Part shown: in pieces, positions 26,734 through 36,459 of the stretch
How the letters are laid out: the number at the start of each line of letters is the position of its first letter
Position numbering within the stretch: the first letter of the stretch is position 1
Assembly (NCBI GenBank): GCA_003512955.1
Contig: DOTG01000013.1
Span: 18,980 to 82,979 of the forward strand
From: Marinilabiliales bacterium
GTDB taxonomy: Bacteria > Bacteroidota > Bacteroidia > Bacteroidales > SZUA-534
Direction: 5' to 3'
DNA length: 64,000 bases
Translations under genes and position numbers: made by a program
Notes under the pieces: model-generated
The model's input: the letters and a program-made list of their open reading frames with translations, nothing else
What the model was told of the DNA's origin: nothing
Databases searched by the model: none

Positions 26734-28842
26734 TTATAATAATTCTTTTCGACCTTTAAAACTTTCTAACACTTCCATAGCAATTCCTTTTGGAGTTTCT
26801 TGATAATGTGAGAATTCCATGGTTGAGGTGGCACGTCCTGAAGATATTGTACGTAATACGGTAACATACCCAAACATTTCGGCCATTGCAACTTTTGCTT
26901 TGATAACCCTTGCACCCATACGGGCTTCCATTCCTTCAACCTGACCCCGGCGACGGTTAAAGTCACCAATTATGTCTCCCATGTATTCTTCAGGGGTTAC
27001 TACTTCTATTGCCATAATTGGCTCTAAAAGTACCGGTTTTGCTTTGGCACAGGCTGCTCTAAACGCTTGACGGCCTGCGATCTCGAATGACAACTGATCT
27101 GAGTCAACAGGGTGGAACGAACCATCAAACAATTCAACTTTGATGCTTTCCATGGCAAATCCAGCTAAAGGACCATTTTTCAATGCTTCTTTAAATCCTT
27201 TTTCTACCGATGGCACATATTCGCGAGGAATGGAACCTCCTTTAATAGAGTCGATGAATTGAACACCAACCACATCTTTATCAGCAGGGGATATCCGAAC
27301 TGAGATGTCGGCAAATTTACCACGGCCGCCGGTCTGTTTTTTGAATACCTCTCGGTGTTCAACCAAACTTGTGATTGCTTCTTTATATGCAACTTGAGGT
27401 GCCCCTTGGTTAACTTCTACTTTAAATTCACGGTTCAAACGATCCACAAGAATCTCAAGGTGTAATTCACCCATCCCACTAATAATGGTCTGTCCTGAAT
27501 CGTGATCGGTCCTCAATTTGAAGGTTGGATCCTCTTCGGCCAGTTTGGCTAAAGCCATATCCATTTTATCCATATCTTTTTGAGTCTTTGGCTCAATAGC
27601 TACACTAATAACAGGTTCTGGGAAAGACATGCTTTCCAGAATGATTGGTTTGTTCTCAATGCAAAGGGTATCGCCGGTACGGATATCTTTGAAACCAACA
27701 GCGGCGCAAATATCACCAGCCTCAATTTCATCTTTTGGGTTTTGCTTGTTCGCGTGCATTTGGTACAAACGCGATATACGCTCTTTTTTACCGGTACGCA
27801 TATTCAGTACAGATGAACCAGCATCTAATTTTCCGCTATACACACGAATAAATGCTAATCGACCCACATAAGGATCGGTAGCAATTTTAAACGCCAAAGC
27901 TGCAAATGGCTCACTATTATCAGGTTTCCGGGTTTCTTCTTTATCGGTATTTGGGTTGATCCCTTTAATACTTTCAATATCCAAGGGGCTTGGTAAATAA
28001 GCTGCAACTGCATCTAATAAACGTTGGACCCCTTTGTTTTTGAATGCCGATCCGCAAAGTACAGGTACAATAACTTGGTTTACTGTTGCTTGACGAATAA
28101 CTGCACGGATTTCTTCGGCAGTGATTGAATCTGGGTCATCAAAAAAACGTTCCAATAATGAATCGTCCAGCTCTGCAACAGATTCAATCAATTTAGCACG
28201 CCATTCATCAACGGAGTCAACTAAATCGCTTGGAATTGGGACATATTCATAGCGGGTAATTTTTTCTTCATCATCGTACCAAACGATGGCTTTGTTCTCA
28301 ATCAAATCAACAACGCCTTTAAAATCGGCTTCGGCACCAATTGGAATTTGAATTGGAATTGGATTTGCATTTAAACGCTCCCTGATTTGAGAAACAACTG
28401 AGAAGAAATCGGCTCCTACGCGGTCCATTTTGTTAACAAATGCAATACGGGGAACTTTATATTTATCGGCTTGACGCCAAACTGTTTCTGACTGAGGCTG
28501 AACACCTCCAACTGCGCAATAAACTGCCACTGCACCATCGAGTACACGTAATGAACGTTCAACCTCAACGGTAAAGTCAACGTGTCCCGGAGTGTCAATG
28601 ATATTGATTTTATGCTCAATATCCTGATATTTCCAGAAACAGGTAGTTGCAGCAGAGGTAATGGTGATACCCCGTTCTTGTTCTTGAACCATCCAGTCCA
28701 TAGTTGCAGCACCATCGTGTACTTCGCCAATACGATGGGTCAACCCGGTATAAAACAGGATACGCTCGGTTGCTGTGGTTTTACCCGCATCAATGTGAGC
28801 CATAATTCCTATGTTCCTGGTCAAATTTAAATCTCTTGCCAT
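26734..28842 (-). CDS. fusA: Elongation factor G (canonical, GTP-hydrolysing)
   Basis: 702 residues. The G domain has an intact P-loop (AHIDAGKTT), switch I (QERGITITSAATT), DTPGHVDF with the catalytic His, and NKMD. Domains II to V follow, with SGMGELHLEILVDRLNREFK and the C-terminal GYVTVLRTISSGRAT. It drives tRNA-mRNA translocation with GTP hydrolysis. It lies between rpsG and rpsJ. The divergent paralog at 30360 lacks several of these motifs, so this copy is the housekeeping enzyme. Confidence 0.98.
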   Translation of the reverse strand: MARDLNLTRNIGIMAHIDAGKTTATERILFYTGLTHRIGEVHDGAATMDWMVQEQERGITITSAATTCFWKYQDIEHKINIIDTPGHVDFTVEVERSLRVLDGAVAVYCAVGGVQPQSETVWRQADKYKVPRIAFVNKMDRVGADFFSVVSQIRERLNANPIPIQIPIGAEADFKGVVDLIENKAIVWYDDEEKITRYEYVPIPSDLVDSVDEWRAKLIESVAELDDSLLERFFDDPDSITAEEIRAVIRQATVNQVIVPVLCGSAFKNKGVQRLLDAVAAYLPSPLDIESIKGINPNTDKEETRKPDNSEPFAALAFKIATDPYVGRLAFIRVYSGKLDAGSSVLNMRTGKKERISRLYQMHANKQNPKDEIEAGDICAAVGFKDIRTGDTLCIENKPIILESMSFPEPVISVAIEPKTQKDMDKMDMALAKLAEEDPTFKLRTDHDSGQTIISGMGELHLEILVDRLNREFKVEVNQGAPQVAYKEAITSLVEHREVFKKQTGGRGKFADISVRISPADKDVVGVQFIDSIKGGSIPREYVPSVEKGFKEALKNGPLAGFAMESIKVELFDGSFHPVDSDQLSFEIAGRQAFRAACAKAKPVLLEPIMAIEVVTPEEYMGDIIGDFNRRRGQVEGMEARMGARVIKAKVAMAEMFGYVTVLRTISSGRATSTMEFSHYQETPKGIAMEVLESFKGRKELL

Positions 28843-28881
28843 GTAAAATTGAAATATTTAAAAACGTATCGACAACATTGA

Positions 28882-29358
28882 TTAGAACCGGAAGTGTGAA
28901 AACGCTTTGTTGGCATCGGCCATACGGTGGGTTTCTTCTTTCTTTTTATAGGCAGCTCCTTCTTGGTTATATGCAGCCATGATTTCGGCTGAGAGTTTTT
29001 CTGCCATACTTCTTCCAGCACGTTTACGTGAGTAAAGAATCATATTCTTGATACTGATTGAAACTTTGCGCGATTCACGGATTTCTTGGGGGATTTGAAA
29101 GGTAGCGCCACCTACCCTACGGCTGCGAACTTCTACTTGAGGAGTGATATTCAATAAAGCCTTTTTCCAGATTTCAAGTGCAGACAATTCATTATCTTTC
29201 ATTTTAGCACTCACAATGTCAAGTGCATCATAAAAAATCTCGTATGCTACATTCTTTTTTCCATCTACCATTAGGTCGTTGACAAAACGGGTCACCAATA
29301 CATCGGTAAATTTAGGATCTGGCAATAGAATCCGCTTTTTTGGTTTTGATTTTCTCAT
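28882..29358 (-). CDS. rpsG: 30S ribosomal protein uS7
   Basis: 158 residues: MRKSKPKKRILLPDPKFTDV, VTRFVNDLMVDGKKNVAYEI and VRSRRVGGATFQIPQEIRES. It organises the 30S head and E site. It is 22 bp after rpsL and 39 bp before fusA. Confidence 0.98.
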   Translation of the reverse strand: MRKSKPKKRILLPDPKFTDVLVTRFVNDLMVDGKKNVAYEIFYDALDIVSAKMKDNELSALEIWKKALLNITPQVEVRSRRVGGATFQIPQEIRESRKVSISIKNMILYSRKRAGRSMAEKLSAEIMAAYNQEGAAYKKKEETHRMADANKAFSHFRF

Positions 29359-29380
29359 TGCTGTTTAGTATAAAATTCTA

Positions 29381-29755
29381 TTATTTTTTAGGTTTCTTAG
29401 TACCATATTTGGAACGGCGCTGTTTGCGGCCTTCAACCCCTGATGTATCCAAAGCACCTCTCACAATGTGATAACGCACCCCTGGAAGATCTTTTACCCT
29501 ACCTCCACGGATTAACACAATCGAGTGTTCCTGAAGATTGTGCCCTTCACCAGGAATGTAAGAGTTTACTTCTTTACCATTGGTTAAGCGTACCCTGGCC
29601 ACTTTACGCATGGCTGAGTTTGGTTTCTTTGGGGTGGTGGTATATACACGTGTACAAACACCACGGCGTTGAGGACATGAGTCCAAAGCAGGAGCTTTAC
29701 TTTTCTTTTTAATATCAGTTCTCCCTTTTCTAACTAACTGTTGTATCGTTGGCAT
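29381..29755 (-). CDS. rpsL: 30S ribosomal protein uS12
   Basis: 124 residues. The decoding-site loops TTPKKPNSAMRKVARVRL and RGGRVKDLPGVRYHIVRGAL show the lysines of streptomycin-sensitive S12. It is the first gene of the superoperon: a promoter-like sequence sits about 45 bp upstream and rpoC does not precede it. Confidence 0.98.
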   Translation of the reverse strand: MPTIQQLVRKGRTDIKKKSKAPALDSCPQRRGVCTRVYTTTPKKPNSAMRKVARVRLTNGKEVNSYIPGEGHNLQEHSIVLIRGGRVKDLPGVRYHIVRGALDTSGVEGRKQRRSKYGTKKPKK

Positions 29756-29798
29756 ATCTAACTAATTATATTATATTTTATCCCACAAAATCGGTTCG

Positions 29799-29828
29799 CA
29801 AAGGTAAAAAAGTTTTTTTTTAATTCAA
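29799..29828 (-). promoter_or_regulatory. Putative promoter of the ribosomal superoperon (Bacteroidetes type)
   Basis: On the minus strand TTG (29828-29826), a 19-bp spacer and TACCTTTG (29806-29799) match the Bacteroidetes -33/-7 pattern TTG-N19-TAnnTTTG. Transcription would start near 29790, about 35 nt before the rpsL ATG. Confidence 0.65.
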
Positions 29829-30268
29829 TAGGTGCATGCAAATATTTTGATTTTTAGGCGAAAAAGCGAAAATCGAGTAGATTTGCCGCTTTACGGTTCT
29901 GTAAAAACTGACTGTTTATAAAATTTTCGATATTCATTTAACCATAATATTAAAAACCGCCCATTTATAAACCAAGCCTCAATTCAAATTCATTTTTTTT
30001 AAAACTCTTACACATGATTAATATGTATAACATCTTTTTTGAATACTCTTCTCCTGACAACAACTAATAATTTTTCAAACCTAAGGTATAGGAAACCACT
30101 ATGGAAAAACTCACTATTGGATGAGCTAGAATTTTTTGTGATCAGGAAACGATGAATTCCTAAAATACTTTTTGCATTCCTATGAAAACGGAAATTCCCC
30201 TATATATTTGAATCACTGCAATATTATTTATTACTTGAATTTATCATGATGGATAAATAGTGTTGACC
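29829..30268. other. AT-rich divergent intergenic region, no gene seen
   Basis: About 440 bp between two divergent promoters. No coding frame with family features is visible. A lone TAGATTTG box lies at 29878-29885 on the plus strand, and an AT-rich palindrome (TACACAT, 7-nt centre, ATGTATA) at 30009-30029. The unusual length could hold regulator sites for either neighbour. Confidence 0.4.
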
Positions 30269-30298
30269 TTGCATCTTATTAAAATATTATTAATTTTG
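30269..30298 (+). promoter_or_regulatory. Putative promoter of the EF-G2-like gene
   Basis: TTG (30269-30271), a 19-bp spacer and TAATTTTG (30291-30298) fit the Bacteroidetes consensus. The start site would be near 30305, leaving a leader of about 55 nt before the ATG at 30360. Confidence 0.65.
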
Positions 30299-30359
30299 AA
30301 AGCCTTTGTTATGTAGGCAAAAAGACGCAAACGATTGTTTAATTCTAAATAAAGAAATA

Positions 30360-32516
30360 ATGAAAGTTTATCAACCAAACGAGATTAAGAATATTACCCT
30401 TATGGGGAGTGCAGGCTCGGGTAAAACTACCCTGGCCGAGGCCATGATGTTTGAAGGAGGTTTGATCAACCGTCGTGGCGATGTGGAGAGTAAAAACACC
30501 GTTTCCGATTATCACCGGATAGAACATGAACAACAGCGTTCCATCTATTCTACGGTAATGCATGTTGAGTACAACAATAAAAAGTTGAACATTATCGACA
30601 CCCCGGGATTGGATGATTTTGTTGGCGGCGTTATTTCATCTTTGGCAGTGACCGATTCGGCCATTATGGTAATTAACTCGGCGCAAGGTGCTGAAGTGGG
30701 AACCCAGATTCTGGCGCGTCATGCCAAAAGGTTAAACACGGCAATGTTGATTGCTTTTAACCAATTGGATCAGGATAAAGCCAATTTTGAAAAAGCTTTT
30801 GAAGATATGAAAAACCTTTTTGGTACAAAGGCCGTGTTAATCCAATACCCAATCAATCCGGGATTAGGTTTTAATGCAGTAGTTGATGTGCTGAAAATGA
30901 AAATGTACAAATGGAAACCTGAGGGTGGTGTACCCGAAATATTAGATATCCCGGCTGACGAAAAAGAACGTGCTGAGGAACTGCATAATACTTTGGTTGA
31001 ATCGGCGGCCGAGAACGATGACAACCTGATGGAGCTTTTCTTTAACGAAGGTTCGTTGACAGAGGATCAGATGCGTGAAGGTATCCGGGCCGGTATCCGT
31101 AAAAGGACCATGTTCCCTATCTTTTGCGTTTCGGGGAAAAAAGATATGGGAATCCGCCGCATGATGGAATTTGTTGGGAATGTGGCTCCCAGCCCATGCG
31201 ACATGGCCGGAGTGAAAGATACTGATGGGAAAGAAATCAAATGCGACCCCTCGGGTAAAACTTCTTTATTTGTCTTTAAAAATACGGTAGAAGAACATCT
31301 AGGTGAGGTCCTCTTTTTCAAGGTAATTACTGGTAAATTAACTGAAGGTATGGACCTTATCAACTCCAAGAAAGGAGCCAAGGAACGGGTATCCCAAATA
31401 TTTGCCGTAGCGGGAAAAAACCGCATCAAACTTACTGAAATGGTTGCCGGCGATATTGGCGCTACCGTAAAACTGAAAGAGACAAAAACCAACCACACGT
31501 TGGCCGAAAAAGATTTTGGTTCGACCTTTCCTGCCATCACTTTCCCAGATCCAAAATTCCGAACAGCCATCAAAGCTTTAAGTGAAGCTGATGATGAAAA
31601 ACTGGGAGAATTGTTGAACCGGATGCACGAGGAAGATCCAACTTTACTTGTTGAATATTCTAAAGAATTAAAACAAATCATTGTACACGGGCAAGGTGAA
31701 TTCCATTTGAATACGCTGAAATGGCAGTTGACAAATATTTATAAACTTGAGATTGAATTCTTAAATCCCAAAATCCCTTACCGGGAAACCATTACCAAAC
31801 CTGCTCAAGCCGATTACCGGCACAAAAAACAATCGGGTGGTGCCGGCCAGTTTGGCGAAGTACATTTGGTAATTGAACCTTTTTTTGAGGGAATGCCAGC
31901 ACCATCGTCATTTAAGATTGATGGAAAAGATTTGGTAGTTTCGCTCCGGGGAACTGAGGAACATACCCTGCCATGGGGAGGGAAACTGGTGTTCTGCAAC
32001 TGTATTGTAGGTGGTTCCATTGATGCCCGCTTCCATCCAGCCATTATGAAAGGGATTATGGAGAAAATGGAAGAAGGTCCATTGACCGGGTCTTATGCCC
32101 GTGATATTCGGGTCTGCATCTACGACGGTAAAATGCACCCGGTAGATTCAAATGAAATCTCATTCAGATTAGCAGGTAGAAATGCCTTTAGCCAGGCATT
32201 TAAGAAAGCGGGTGCCAAGATTATGGAACCTATCTATGATGTGGAAGTATTGGTACCCGGTGATTACATGGGTGATGTGATGAGCGACTTACAAGGCCGC
32301 CGTGCCATGATTGCCGGTATGAGCAGCGAATCGGGATATGAGAAACTTCAAGCCCGGGTACCACTTGCCGAATTGAACAAATACTCAACTACCTTGAGTT
32401 CATTAACTTCGGGAAGCGCAACCTATACTATGAAATTTGCCGAATATGCCGCAATACCAGGTGAGGTTCAGGACAAACTGCTTAAAGCTTACGAAGCTGA
32501 ACAAAAAGAGGAATAA
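30360..32516 (+). CDS. EF-G paralog lacking the catalytic histidine (EF-G2-like)
   Basis: 718 residues from the ATG at 30360; an open TTG frame at 30306 is unlikely because it overlaps the promoter leader. All five EF-G domains are recognisable. The P-loop (GSAGSGKT, 16-23) is kept, but switch I reads HEQQRSIYSTV instead of RGITI, the G3 motif is DTPGLDDF with Leu84 in place of the catalytic His, and G4 is NQLD (134-137) instead of NKxD. These are the differences expected of the Bacteroides EF-G2 group, reported to support translation without GTP hydrolysis during carbon starvation (from memory). It has its own promoter and is transcribed away from the ribosomal operon, which suits separate control. 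Confidence 0.85.
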   Translation: MKVYQPNEIKNITLMGSAGSGKTTLAEAMMFEGGLINRRGDVESKNTVSDYHRIEHEQQRSIYSTVMHVEYNNKKLNIIDTPGLDDFVGGVISSLAVTDSAIMVINSAQGAEVGTQILARHAKRLNTAMLIAFNQLDQDKANFEKAFEDMKNLFGTKAVLIQYPINPGLGFNAVVDVLKMKMYKWKPEGGVPEILDIPADEKERAEELHNTLVESAAENDDNLMELFFNEGSLTEDQMREGIRAGIRKRTMFPIFCVSGKKDMGIRRMMEFVGNVAPSPCDMAGVKDTDGKEIKCDPSGKTSLFVFKNTVEEHLGEVLFFKVITGKLTEGMDLINSKKGAKERVSQIFAVAGKNRIKLTEMVAGDIGATVKLKETKTNHTLAEKDFGSTFPAITFPDPKFRTAIKALSEADDEKLGELLNRMHEEDPTLLVEYSKELKQIIVHGQGEFHLNTLKWQLTNIYKLEIEFLNPKIPYRETITKPAQADYRHKKQSGGAGQFGEVHLVIEPFFEGMPAPSSFKIDGKDLVVSLRGTEEHTLPWGGKLVFCNCIVGGSIDARFHPAIMKGIMEKMEEGPLTGSYARDIRVCIYDGKMHPVDSNEISFRLAGRNAFSQAFKKAGAKIMEPIYDVEVLVPGDYMGDVMSDLQGRRAMIAGMSSESGYEKLQARVPLAELNKYSTTLSSLTSGSATYTMKFAEYAAIPGEVQDKLLKAYEAEQKEE

Positions 32517-32531
32517 AATAAATTCAAATAC

Positions 32532-32571
32532 AAAAAGACCGCCCCAATTATTGAGGCGGTCTTTTTATTTT
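32532..32571. terminator. Bidirectional terminator between the EF-G2-like gene and pntB
   Basis: Twelve-base arms AAAAAGACCGCC (32532-32543) and GGCGGTCTTTTT (32555-32566) give a GC-rich stem with T runs on both strands, between two converging genes. Confidence 0.9.
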
Positions 32572-32588
32572 GTAAAATACCTAACATC

Positions 32589-33986
32589 CTATTTGTTATT
32601 CAAATGATGCAGAATGGATACAACCGATTCTTTGGCATCGCCATAAAGCATGTCGGCATTATCTTTATAAAAAAGAGGGTTTTCGATACCGGCATAACCG
32701 GCGGCCATACTGCGCTTCATAACAATTACCTTTTTGGCTTTCCACACCTCAATAACAGGCATTCCATAAATAGGGCTTCCTGTATCTTCAATGGCAGCAG
32801 GGTTTACAATATCGTTGGCTCCAATCACCATAACCACATCGGTTTCAGGTAAATCGGGATTGATTTCATCCATTTCGAGTACAATATCGTAGGGGACATT
32901 TGCCTCGGCCAATAAAACATTCATGTGACCTGGCAAACGACCAGCAACAGGATGTATCCCAAAATGGACTGTTTTGCCTTTCCCTTTTAAATATTCGACC
33001 AATTCATTAATTGGGTATTGCGCTTTTGCTACAGCCATTCCGTAACCAGGAACAATAACTACCGACTGCGACTCTTGGATCAATTCAGCCATTTCAAGAT
33101 GTGAAATTGAGGTTACCTCGCCCTCAATTTTTGCCGAACTTGATGAAGATGTGTTTCCAAAGCCTCCAAAAATCACCGAAAAGAAAGAACGGTTCATGGC
33201 TTCGCACATAATAATAGAAAGAATTGCCCCTGAACTTCCGACCAACGCCCCGGTTACAATTAGCAAATCGTTGCTCAACATAAAACCGGCAGCAGCAGCG
33301 GCCCATCCAGAGTATGAGTTGAGCATGGAAACTACCACAGGCATATCGGCTCCGCCGATAGCCATAACCAACATGACACCAAGAAACGCTGCAAGAACAG
33401 TCATTATGGATAAGTCAATCAACCCATTAGTACCGTCGGCCATTCCAAAACGAACACCTAATACTATGGTAACCAACATAATTAAAATATTCACGGCATG
33501 TCGGCCTTTGTAAATCAGAGCTTTGCTCATTATCTTACCTTCGAGTTTTCCCCAGGCAATGATGGAGCCGGTAAAAGTAACAGCCCCAATAAATACCCCA
33601 ATATACACTTCGACAAGATGAATATTCCGCTCTGACCCCATTAACTCATGGGTTTGAGGATCGAGGTAAGAGCCGAAACCCACAAGTACCGCGGCTAAAC
33701 CAACAAAACTGTGCAGAATTGCTACCAATTGGGGCATTGAGGTCATTTCGACTTTCCGGGCTACTGTAATTCCGATAACAGAAGCTACTGCTAAAGCTAC
33801 TATAATATATATATGTCCTTCAACTTCTTTACCTAACAATGTGGAAAGAATGGCAATGGCCATGCCCACGATTCCATATATGACTCCCCGTTTAGCCGAC
33901 TGCTGCGAGGATAATCCGCCTAAGCTCAGAATAAAAAGTATGCTGGCAAGTAAATAGGCTGCTGTTTGTATTCCTGTTGATATCAT
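32589..33986 (-). CDS. pntB: NAD(P) transhydrogenase, beta subunit
   Basis: 465 residues. The N-terminal two thirds hold eight or nine membrane helices forming the proton channel (for example HSFVGLAAVLVGFGSYL and PVVVSMLNSYSGWAAAAAGF). The C-terminal domain III binds NADP(H): VVIVPGYGMAVAKAQYPI, HFGIHPVAGRLPGHMNVLLA and VMVIGANDIVNPAA. With PntA it couples hydride transfer from NADH to NADP+ to proton entry, feeding NADPH pools. It starts 3 bp after pntA. Confidence 0.97.
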   Translation of the reverse strand: MISTGIQTAAYLLASILFILSLGGLSSQQSAKRGVIYGIVGMAIAILSTLLGKEVEGHIYIIVALAVASVIGITVARKVEMTSMPQLVAILHSFVGLAAVLVGFGSYLDPQTHELMGSERNIHLVEVYIGVFIGAVTFTGSIIAWGKLEGKIMSKALIYKGRHAVNILIMLVTIVLGVRFGMADGTNGLIDLSIMTVLAAFLGVMLVMAIGGADMPVVVSMLNSYSGWAAAAAGFMLSNDLLIVTGALVGSSGAILSIIMCEAMNRSFFSVIFGGFGNTSSSSSAKIEGEVTSISHLEMAELIQESQSVVIVPGYGMAVAKAQYPINELVEYLKGKGKTVHFGIHPVAGRLPGHMNVLLAEANVPYDIVLEMDEINPDLPETDVVMVIGANDIVNPAAIEDTGSPIYGMPVIEVWKAKKVIVMKRSMAAGYAGIENPLFYKDNADMLYGDAKESVVSILHHLNNK

Positions 33987-33989
33987 TTT

Positions 33990-35534
33990 CTATTTTCTAA
34001 ACATTTTTAACATACGGTGCGTCACAAGAAAACCACCTACAATATTGATGCTGGCTACAAGAACGGCTACAAAGGCCAAAATAGTCATTGGGCTTGAGAG
34101 TTCTACCTGCATCTGCAACAATCCACCGATGATTATGATTCCACTGATGGCATTGGTAACCGACATTAAAGGGGTATGCAGTGCATGGGTAACGTTCCAA
34201 ATGACTTGCCAACCTACAAAAACCGCCAGAACAAAGACTGTAAAATGACCCATGAAATCAGATGGAGCAACCTGTCCGAGCCCTAAAAGCAATAGAGCTA
34301 CTACAACCAAACCTATAGCCGACGAACGTGCTTTCTTTTTTGCTTTTTGTTCTTTCAAATTCTTTTGGGCAAGCATTTCTGTTGCTGTATCTGTTTTAGG
34401 TTTTGCCGAACTAACCGGAAGTGGCTCTGGTGGCCAATTGACGACTCCGTTATGGGTTACCATCGCCCGTTTTACTACATCATCGTTCCAATCAATTTTA
34501 AAATTCTTGGCTTGCCCCATATCGTCGAGCAAGTGGCAAAGATTGTTGCCATACAACTGACTGGCTTGAGCGGGAAGCTGGCTAACCTTGCCAACAACTG
34601 TGACGCCATTGGAGGTAGTATAAATTTCATTGGGCTTTGTCAAAGTACAATTCCCTCCTGAAGAGGCAGCCAAATCAACAATGACTGAACCCGGTTTCAT
34701 GGCTGCCACATGGTAATCGAATAAAAGCTTTGGAGCCTCTCTCCCCGGTATCTGAGCCGTTGTAATGATTATATCCACTTCCTGGGCTTGCTTTCTGAAA
34801 AGTTCCATTTCAGCATCAATAAATGCCTGACTCATCACTTTAGAATACCCGGACGCGGTAGCCCCGTCTTCCTCAATTTCAACGGTAAGGAACTGGGCCC
34901 CCATGCTGCTGATTTGCTCAGCTACCTCTTTACGCGTGTCGAATGCTCTAACAATGGCTCCTAAGGAACGGGCAGCACCAATAGCTGCAAGTCCGGCCAC
35001 ACCGGCACCAATAACCAAAACTTTGGCGGGTTCCACTTTTCCGGCCGCCGTAATTTGTCCGTTCAAAAACTTCCCATAATGATTGGCAGCTTCAATCACG
35101 GCGCGGTAACCTGCAATGTTCGCCATGGAGGAAAGGACGTCCATTTTTTGTGCCCTCGATATACGGGGGATGGCGTCCATGGCAATGGCGTTTATTTTTC
35201 GATCGGCCAATTTTTTCAGCAACTCAGGATTTTGAGCTGGCCATAAATAGCTCAAAGTAATCGTACCCCCTTTTATTAAATCAACTTCGCCGGAAGTTGG
35301 CGCCTGAACTTTCAACACTATGTCTGTCAATTGATAAAGCTCTTTTGCTGAAGAAACCATTCTTGCCCCGGCTTCTTGAAAACTTTTATCGGAAAAGCCG
35401 GAACGCTCACCTGCATTAGTTTCAATGCACACATCGAAACCTTGCTTAAGTAAGCGTTTTACTGTGGTAGGTGTGGCTGCAACCCTTAATTCATCGGGTA
35501 GCAGTTCTTTTGGGATACCAACAATCATTGTCAT
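33990..35534 (-). CDS. pntA: NAD(P) transhydrogenase, alpha subunit
   Basis: 514 residues. Domain I (about 1-375) binds NAD(H): IVGIPKELLPDELRVAATP, KVLVIGAGVAGLAAIGAARS and the mobile-loop region. A charged linker (KNLKEQKAKKKARSS) leads to four membrane helices at the C-terminus. In many bacteria alpha is split in two; here it is one chain as in E. coli. It starts MTM, so either the ATG at 35534 or that at 35528 may be used. Confidence 0.97.
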   Translation of the reverse strand: MTMIVGIPKELLPDELRVAATPTTVKRLLKQGFDVCIETNAGERSGFSDKSFQEAGARMVSSAKELYQLTDIVLKVQAPTSGEVDLIKGGTITLSYLWPAQNPELLKKLADRKINAIAMDAIPRISRAQKMDVLSSMANIAGYRAVIEAANHYGKFLNGQITAAGKVEPAKVLVIGAGVAGLAAIGAARSLGAIVRAFDTRKEVAEQISSMGAQFLTVEIEEDGATASGYSKVMSQAFIDAEMELFRKQAQEVDIIITTAQIPGREAPKLLFDYHVAAMKPGSVIVDLAASSGGNCTLTKPNEIYTTSNGVTVVGKVSQLPAQASQLYGNNLCHLLDDMGQAKNFKIDWNDDVVKRAMVTHNGVVNWPPEPLPVSSAKPKTDTATEMLAQKNLKEQKAKKKARSSAIGLVVVALLLLGLGQVAPSDFMGHFTVFVLAVFVGWQVIWNVTHALHTPLMSVTNAISGIIIIGGLLQMQVELSSPMTILAFVAVLVASINIVGGFLVTHRMLKMFRK

Positions 35535-35707
35535 TTGTATTAAATTTACTAAATACGCTTCTGAAAAGAAACATGTATATTGATTCCTCTACACATTCTT
35601 GATTCTGCAAAGAAAGTAAATTCAATTACTTAAAAAAAATATAGAAAGATTAATCCGAACCCGGATCGGATGTTGTAGAAATATTACGAGGAGATAAAAA
35701 AATCAAT

Positions 35708-36340
35708 TTAAAACAAAAAGAATTTAATGATGGCAGCAATAGAAAGAGTAATGATAATGATCCCACTAATCCGGTTTAGCATAAAAATATTTCTTAAACG
35801 GAATCTTTTTCTAAAGATATTCACAACATAAGTAAGCAAAAACCACCACAGCGAAGCCCCGGCAAAAATACCCGCAACCAGCATCAGGTTAGCCCGTTGG
35901 CCTTCGGAATCGGTTAAAAGCCCCATCATGGTAAACGCCGCCCCAAAAAAGATGATTGTTAAAGGGTTGGAAATGGTTAAAAAGAAAACTGAGATATAAT
36001 CCTTCAGTGCCCCTCTCTTTTTACCGCTGGTCCGGTGATACCGGTATTGCTTTACAGGGTTGTTGAAGATCATGCGGAACCCCAGAAAAAGCAGCACCAT
36101 GATGCCCACCACCTGAAAAAGTATTTGGTTTTTGGTGAGGAAATTGGTAATAAATGTAACCCCAAAGGCCGCCAAAACCGCATAAAAAGTGTCGGCAGTG
36201 GCTGCCCCCAGCCCGGAAAGGAACCCTAAGAAATGACCTTTGTTTACTGTTTTTTGGACACATAACACACCGATAGGCCCCATAGGAGCAGAAACAATAA
36301 TGCCAACCAATAAACCTTTTAGGAAAAATTCTATGTTCAT
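35708..36340 (-). CDS. LysE/RhtB-family amino-acid exporter
   Basis: 210 residues from the ATG at 36340. A TTG at 36376 would add 12 residues but overlaps a TACTTTTG promoter-like box. Six membrane helices are evident. The family pattern GIIVSAPMGPIGVLCVQ, then GHFLGFLSGLGAATADTFYA and a second-half ISNPLTIIFFG are clear. These transporters export lysine, threonine, homoserine lactones or similar solutes; the substrate here is unknown. It is a separate gene, 173 bp upstream of pntA on the same strand. Confidence 0.85.
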   Translation of the reverse strand: MNIEFFLKGLLVGIIVSAPMGPIGVLCVQKTVNKGHFLGFLSGLGAATADTFYAVLAAFGVTFITNFLTKNQILFQVVGIMVLLFLGFRMIFNNPVKQYRYHRTSGKKRGALKDYISVFFLTISNPLTIIFFGAAFTMMGLLTDSEGQRANLMLVAGIFAGASLWWFLLTYVVNIFRKRFRLRNIFMLNRISGIIIITLSIAAIIKFFLF

Positions 36341-36373
36341 TCCAAGTAACGAAAGCCTGATATACGAATAGGC

Positions 36374-36381
36374 CAAAAGTA
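36374..36381 (-). promoter_or_regulatory. Possible -7 box for the LysE-family gene
   Basis: TACTTTTG on the minus strand fits TAnnTTTG, 34 bp before the chosen ATG. No TTG stands at the right distance, so this is a weak call. Confidence 0.3.
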
Positions 36382-36459
36382 GGAATTTTTGATCAAAAAC
36401 CGAGGGTAGCCAAAAAAGTATTAACTATTTTTAACGTTTCATTAATATTAACTTTTCCG

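Noticed and set aside
30009..30029. AT-rich palindrome (TACACAT, 7 nt, ATGTATA) as an operator for the EF-G2-like gene
   Set aside because: It is about 260 bp from the promoter, has one mismatch and such AT-rich symmetric runs are frequent here.
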